This document shows, piece by piece, positions 5,762-8,020 of a stretch of DNA of 8,020 bases (its first letter is position 1; each line of letters starts with the position of its first letter). Made by a program: the position numbers and the translations under genes. The stretch comes from Candidatus Dadabacteria bacterium (lineage in GTDB: Bacteria; Desulfobacterota_D; UBA1144; Nemesobacterales; UBA2774), in NCBI GenBank assembly GCA_030632765.1, contig DAOVUC010000062.1, positions 1 through 8,020 of the forward strand. The letters are read 5' to 3'. Under the pieces are notes generated by a model, which worked only from the letters and a program-made list of their open reading frames with translations, ran no database searches and was not told the origin of the DNA.

Positions 5762-6472
5762 ATGTCTCTCATTGATAAAGACAGATTTAACAAACTATAT
5801 GACTCCGACCCGCCTCAATATAGTGATGCTATAGCTATCCAGAAGGAGCTTAAGGATAAAGTCGTCTCTAAAAATGGATTTAATCAAATAAAAACAGTTG
5901 CAGGTGCTGATTTAGCGATTCTTAAGGATGAGAAGAAGCTTGTATGTGGAATAATTGTTTTTAGCTATCCGGAGCTAAACGAAATTGAGCGAACTTGGGA
6001 AGTTGTGGATGAGGAATTTCCCTATATTCCAGGACTATTAGCCTTTAGAGAGGGGCCTGCAATAATTAAAACGTATGAAAAGCTCAAGGAAAAGCCCGAT
6101 GTGCTTATTTTGGATGGACATGGGATAGCTCATCCTCGGGGGTTTGGAATTGCCTGCTACGTTGGGGTTTTACTAGATATCCCAACAATGGGGATTGCAA
6201 AAAAAAGACTTTACGGCACTCATCAAGAACCCCGGGATGTTCTGGGCTCATATGAGCCGCTGTTTTCAAAAAACGGTGAGCAAATTGGAGTAGCCCTAAA
6301 AACCAAAAAGAAAACTAAACCCGTGTTTATCTCCGCCGGGCATAAAATAGATTTATCCACTTCCAAGAAAATAGCTTTAATGTGTGTCAGGGGTTACAGG
6401 ATACCGGAACCCACTAGACTTGCTGATAAATATGTGGCTGAGCTTAAGAGGGGGCTTGCGAATAATGCCTGA
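5762..6472 (+). CDS. nfi: Endonuclease V (deoxyinosine 3' endonuclease)
   Basis: Endonuclease V recognises deaminated adenine (inosine) in DNA and nicks the strand at the second phosphodiester 3' to the lesion, starting repair. The 236-residue product is slightly above the usual 210-230. All expected active-site motifs are present: VAGAD with metal ligand Asp50, the strand-wedge PYIPG (87-91), FREGP with Glu97, and DGHGIAHPR (118-126) with Asp118 and His124. GIAKKRLYG follows with the conserved Lys. The C-terminal GYRIPEPTRLAD segment is also family-typical. The ribosome site before the ATG is weak (AAGAG-like). The 3' end overlaps the downstream phosphatase gene by 8 bases (ATGCCTGA), so the two would be translationally coupled. 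Confidence 0.96.
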   Translation: MSLIDKDRFNKLYDSDPPQYSDAIAIQKELKDKVVSKNGFNQIKTVAGADLAILKDEKKLVCGIIVFSYPELNEIERTWEVVDEEFPYIPGLLAFREGPAIIKTYEKLKEKPDVLILDGHGIAHPRGFGIACYVGVLLDIPTMGIAKKRLYGTHQEPRDVLGSYEPLFSKNGEQIGVALKTKKKTKPVFISAGHKIDLSTSKKIALMCVRGYRIPEPTRLADKYVAELKRGLANNA

Positions 6473-6944
6473 GAGATTTTCATGGATTATAGAAGAAAGT
6501 ATTGCCGGCATGGAAAGGCCAGGTCTCTTTTATTCACTTGAAGATGATTTGGATTTTTTAAAGGCAAAAGGTGTCGAAGTTATTGTAAATTTACAGGAAA
6601 AAGAGCATTTTTTGGATCATGATGGCTTTATTGTAAAAAATATATCAATAAACGATTTTGGTACTCCTAATTATGAAGATTTTGTGGAGTTTATAGACTT
6701 TGTCAGCGTACATATTGCTTAAGAAAAAAGGGTCGTTGTTCACTGCTATGCCGGTATGGGCAGGACGAATTTAATGCTCGCAACCTACTTAGTTCATAAA
6801 CAAGGAATCCATCCCGATCAGGCTTTAGAGGAAGTTAGGCTTAAAAGACCAGTGCACCTTGTGACTTATAGGCAAGAGGAGTCTCTAAGAGAATACTATT
6901 ATGTCATTAGAGATAATCTTATTGTTCCTAAACCTTCTAAGTAA
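6465..6944 (+). pseudogene. DUSP23-like dual-specificity phosphatase, interrupted by one in-frame TAA
   Basis: One 160-codon frame from ATG 6465 to the TAA at 6942-6944 resembles small cysteine phosphatases of the DUSP23/VHZ type: an N-terminal FSWII...AGMERPG motif, GVEVIVNLQE, a general-acid Asp64 in NDFGTP, and the P-loop HCYAGMGRTN with Cys94 and Arg100. Family members hydrolyse phosphotyrosine or phosphoserine by a cysteine-phosphate intermediate. Codon 86 is TAA (6720-6722), in the stretch between the helix VSVHIA and EKRVVVHC. Coding similarity continues unbroken on both sides in the same frame. The truncated 85-residue product lacks the P-loop. The only nearby restart, ATG 6756-6758, lies inside the P-loop after the cysteine, so neither piece could be a phosphatase. 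The start is set by AAGAGGGGG (6446-6454) and the 8-base overlap with nfi. A single substitution (for example from CAA, GAA or AAA) or a sequencing error would explain the stop. Confidence 0.8.
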
Positions 6945-6992
6945 CTAGTCTCTAAATTGTATAGGGTAGAATTCTTCTGGTATATAGACCCC

Positions 6993-7029
6993 TTGTCTGG
7001 TAAATTATAAGCTAGTTTTAATACGTATT
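6993..7029 (+). promoter_or_regulatory. Candidate promoter and overlapping palindrome before the oxidoreductase gene
   Basis: TTGTCT (6993-6998) and TTTAAT (7017-7022) are 18 bases apart and could be -35 and -10 boxes. A perfect 10-base palindrome, AATACGTATT (7020-7029), overlaps the -10 box, and a further GGTATT half-site follows at 7030-7035. A repressor bound there would block initiation, so regulated expression is plausible. A strong GGGAG ribosome site follows at 7041-7045. Evidence is sequence pattern only. Confidence 0.38.
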
Positions 7030-7050
7030 GGTATTCAAAAGGGAGAATTC

Positions 7051-8020
7051 ATGGGTTATTCGAAAGACTTGCTTGACCAGTTAGATTACGGAAAAGGCGA
7101 GACACTTTACGGGGATACACCACTTGTGATACTTAAAGCGTTTCTTCAGTCGGGAGTGTCCTATTTAGGTGGTTATCCCGGCTCACCCACGGCAAGCCTG
7201 ATAGACGCAATATCCGATTCCTATGAAACCGTTTTAAAGCCAAAAGGCATATACTTCGATTGCTCAGGCAATGAGGCCTCCGCGGCATCTCTCTTATCCG
7301 CTTCGATAAGCTACCCGATCAGGGGTTCTGTGAACTGGAAGATAGTCGGCACCAATGTCGCATCAGACGCACTCTCTCATATTTCCTCCTCGGGTGTTAC
7401 AGGGGGGGCACTGATAATTGTTGGAGAGGATTATGGTTGTGACAGTACATGCGTAGCTGAGAGAGCTCTTCCCTTCGCGCTTAAGTCAACGATGGCAGTG
7501 ATAGATCCAAGAGGCGATTTAGATCATGTGGCAAAGATGGTCGAAGCGGGGTTTGAACTCTCTGAATACTCAAATATGCCAGTAATGTTATTATTGTCCA
7601 CAAGAGTCGCGCATATAATGAACAAGATGAAATGCGGAGATAATAAGGAAGCACAGATTAGCATGTTGAACAAGCTTGATGACCTGACAACCGACTTAGA
7701 GACTATACCTCTGCCTCCATTTACGTTCGAACATGAGAAGAAGAAATATAATGAACGCCTTCCCGCTGCACAGAAATATATTCTAGATAATAAGCTTAAT
7801 GAATTTTTTGATGGGGACGAGAGTTCGATAGGAATCATAACTCACGGAATGATTTATAACTCCCTAATGCGGTGTCTCTATAACTTAGGGGAGGCAAACT
7901 TGTATGGTGAGGCGAGACTTCCCATACTAAACCTTAATGTTACATACCCCTTGGTGCCTGAGGAAATCATTCTGTTCCTTAGGGATAAGAAGGCTGTATT
8001 AATAGTGGAGGAGGGGATGC
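7051..8020 (+). CDS. Indolepyruvate/2-oxoacid:ferredoxin oxidoreductase, long form, N-terminal part (3' end outside window)
   Basis: These enzymes decarboxylate 2-oxoacids made from amino acids, such as indolepyruvate or branched-chain oxoacids, to acyl-CoA using thiamine diphosphate and pass electrons to ferredoxin. The 323 visible residues cover the pyrimidine-binding domain: GDTPLVILKAFLQSG (21-35), GGYPGSPTA (40-48), GNEASAAS with the expected cofactor Glu75, WKIVGTNVASDAL (96-108), and GGALIIVGEDYG (118-129). A following domain contains PLVPEEI and ends in the EEGM motif at the window edge. The opening is typical of the long, often fused, bacterial IOR form of about 1,100 residues rather than the short archaeal IorA. 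Whether the beta subunit is fused cannot be seen. The GGGAG ribosome site 5 bases before the ATG fixes the start. Substrate preference is inferred only from the family. Confidence 0.88.
   Translation, partial: MGYSKDLLDQLDYGKGETLYGDTPLVILKAFLQSGVSYLGGYPGSPTASLIDAISDSYETVLKPKGIYFDCSGNEASAASLLSASISYPIRGSVNWKIVGTNVASDALSHISSSGVTGGALIIVGEDYGCDSTCVAERALPFALKSTMAVIDPRGDLDHVAKMVEAGFELSEYSNMPVMLLLSTRVAHIMNKMKCGDNKEAQISMLNKLDDLTTDLETIPLPPFTFEHEKKKYNERLPAAQKYILDNKLNEFFDGDESSIGIITHGMIYNSLMRCLYNLGEANLYGEARLPILNLNVTYPLVPEEIILFLRDKKAVLIVEEGM

Noticed and set aside
6384..6464. Earlier start for the phosphatase inside nfi
   Set aside because: Those 27 codons are the out-of-frame reading of the EndoV C-terminus; homology begins at MPERFSW and a ribosome site precedes ATG 6465.
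6756..6944. Separate gene starting at ATG 6756
   Set aside because: The ATG is inside the phosphatase P-loop, after the catalytic cysteine, with no ribosome site; it is the 3' part of the interrupted gene.
7524..7838. Open frame on the minus strand opposite the oxidoreductase gene
   Set aside because: The plus strand reads continuously as an IOR protein with family motifs; the antisense product has no recognisable domain or ribosome site.

Overview
The window looks like chromosomal DNA of an A+T-leaning, Gram-negative-type bacterium. The evidence is glutathione synthetase, the GatCA amidotransferase, RsmI, Sec signal peptides on two small exported proteins, and a long-form indolepyruvate/2-oxoacid:ferredoxin oxidoreductase. 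Phylum cannot be fixed from the sequence. A deltaproteobacteria-like lineage or a related candidate phylum is a guess from the protein flavour only.

Layout. (1) 1-510: the catalytic C-terminal part of a tyrosine recombinase runs in from the left edge. It ends 38 bases before an intact tRNA-Ser(UGA) gene, so a mobile-element boundary may lie here. (2) 591-1646: two divergent genes for small exported repeat proteins, a MORN_2/YwqK-like protein (minus) and a 12-repeat RTX calcium-binding protein (plus). The plus gene has a good sigma70 promoter. (3) 1672-2505: rsmI (plus), 25 bases behind the RTX gene. It converges on the next operon, with a near-perfect inverted repeat filling the 25-base gap. 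(4) 5515 down to 2531: a minus-strand cluster gshB-gatC-gatA-small zinc-ribbon protein, with a candidate promoter upstream of gshB. GatB is not in the window. (5) 5762-6944: endonuclease V (nfi) overlaps by 8 bases a DUSP23-like dual-specificity phosphatase. That phosphatase carries one in-frame TAA eight codons before its catalytic cysteine. (6) 7051-8020: the N-terminal 323 codons of a long-form indolepyruvate/2-oxoacid:ferredoxin oxidoreductase, cut by the window end.

Functionally this is mostly housekeeping: translation fidelity (tRNA-Ser, RsmI, GatCA), redox (GshB), repair of deaminated bases (EndoV) and amino-acid fermentation or oxidation (IOR). Two small surface or periplasmic repeat proteins and a recombinase/tRNA junction form the accessory part. 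I see no convincing new multi-gene system. The items most worth a second look are the interrupted phosphatase, the Sec-exported compact RTX protein, the recombinase-tRNA junction and the uncharacterised zinc-ribbon protein behind gatA. No gene-free stretch exceeds 300 bases; the longest, 5516-5761, is described as a feature.
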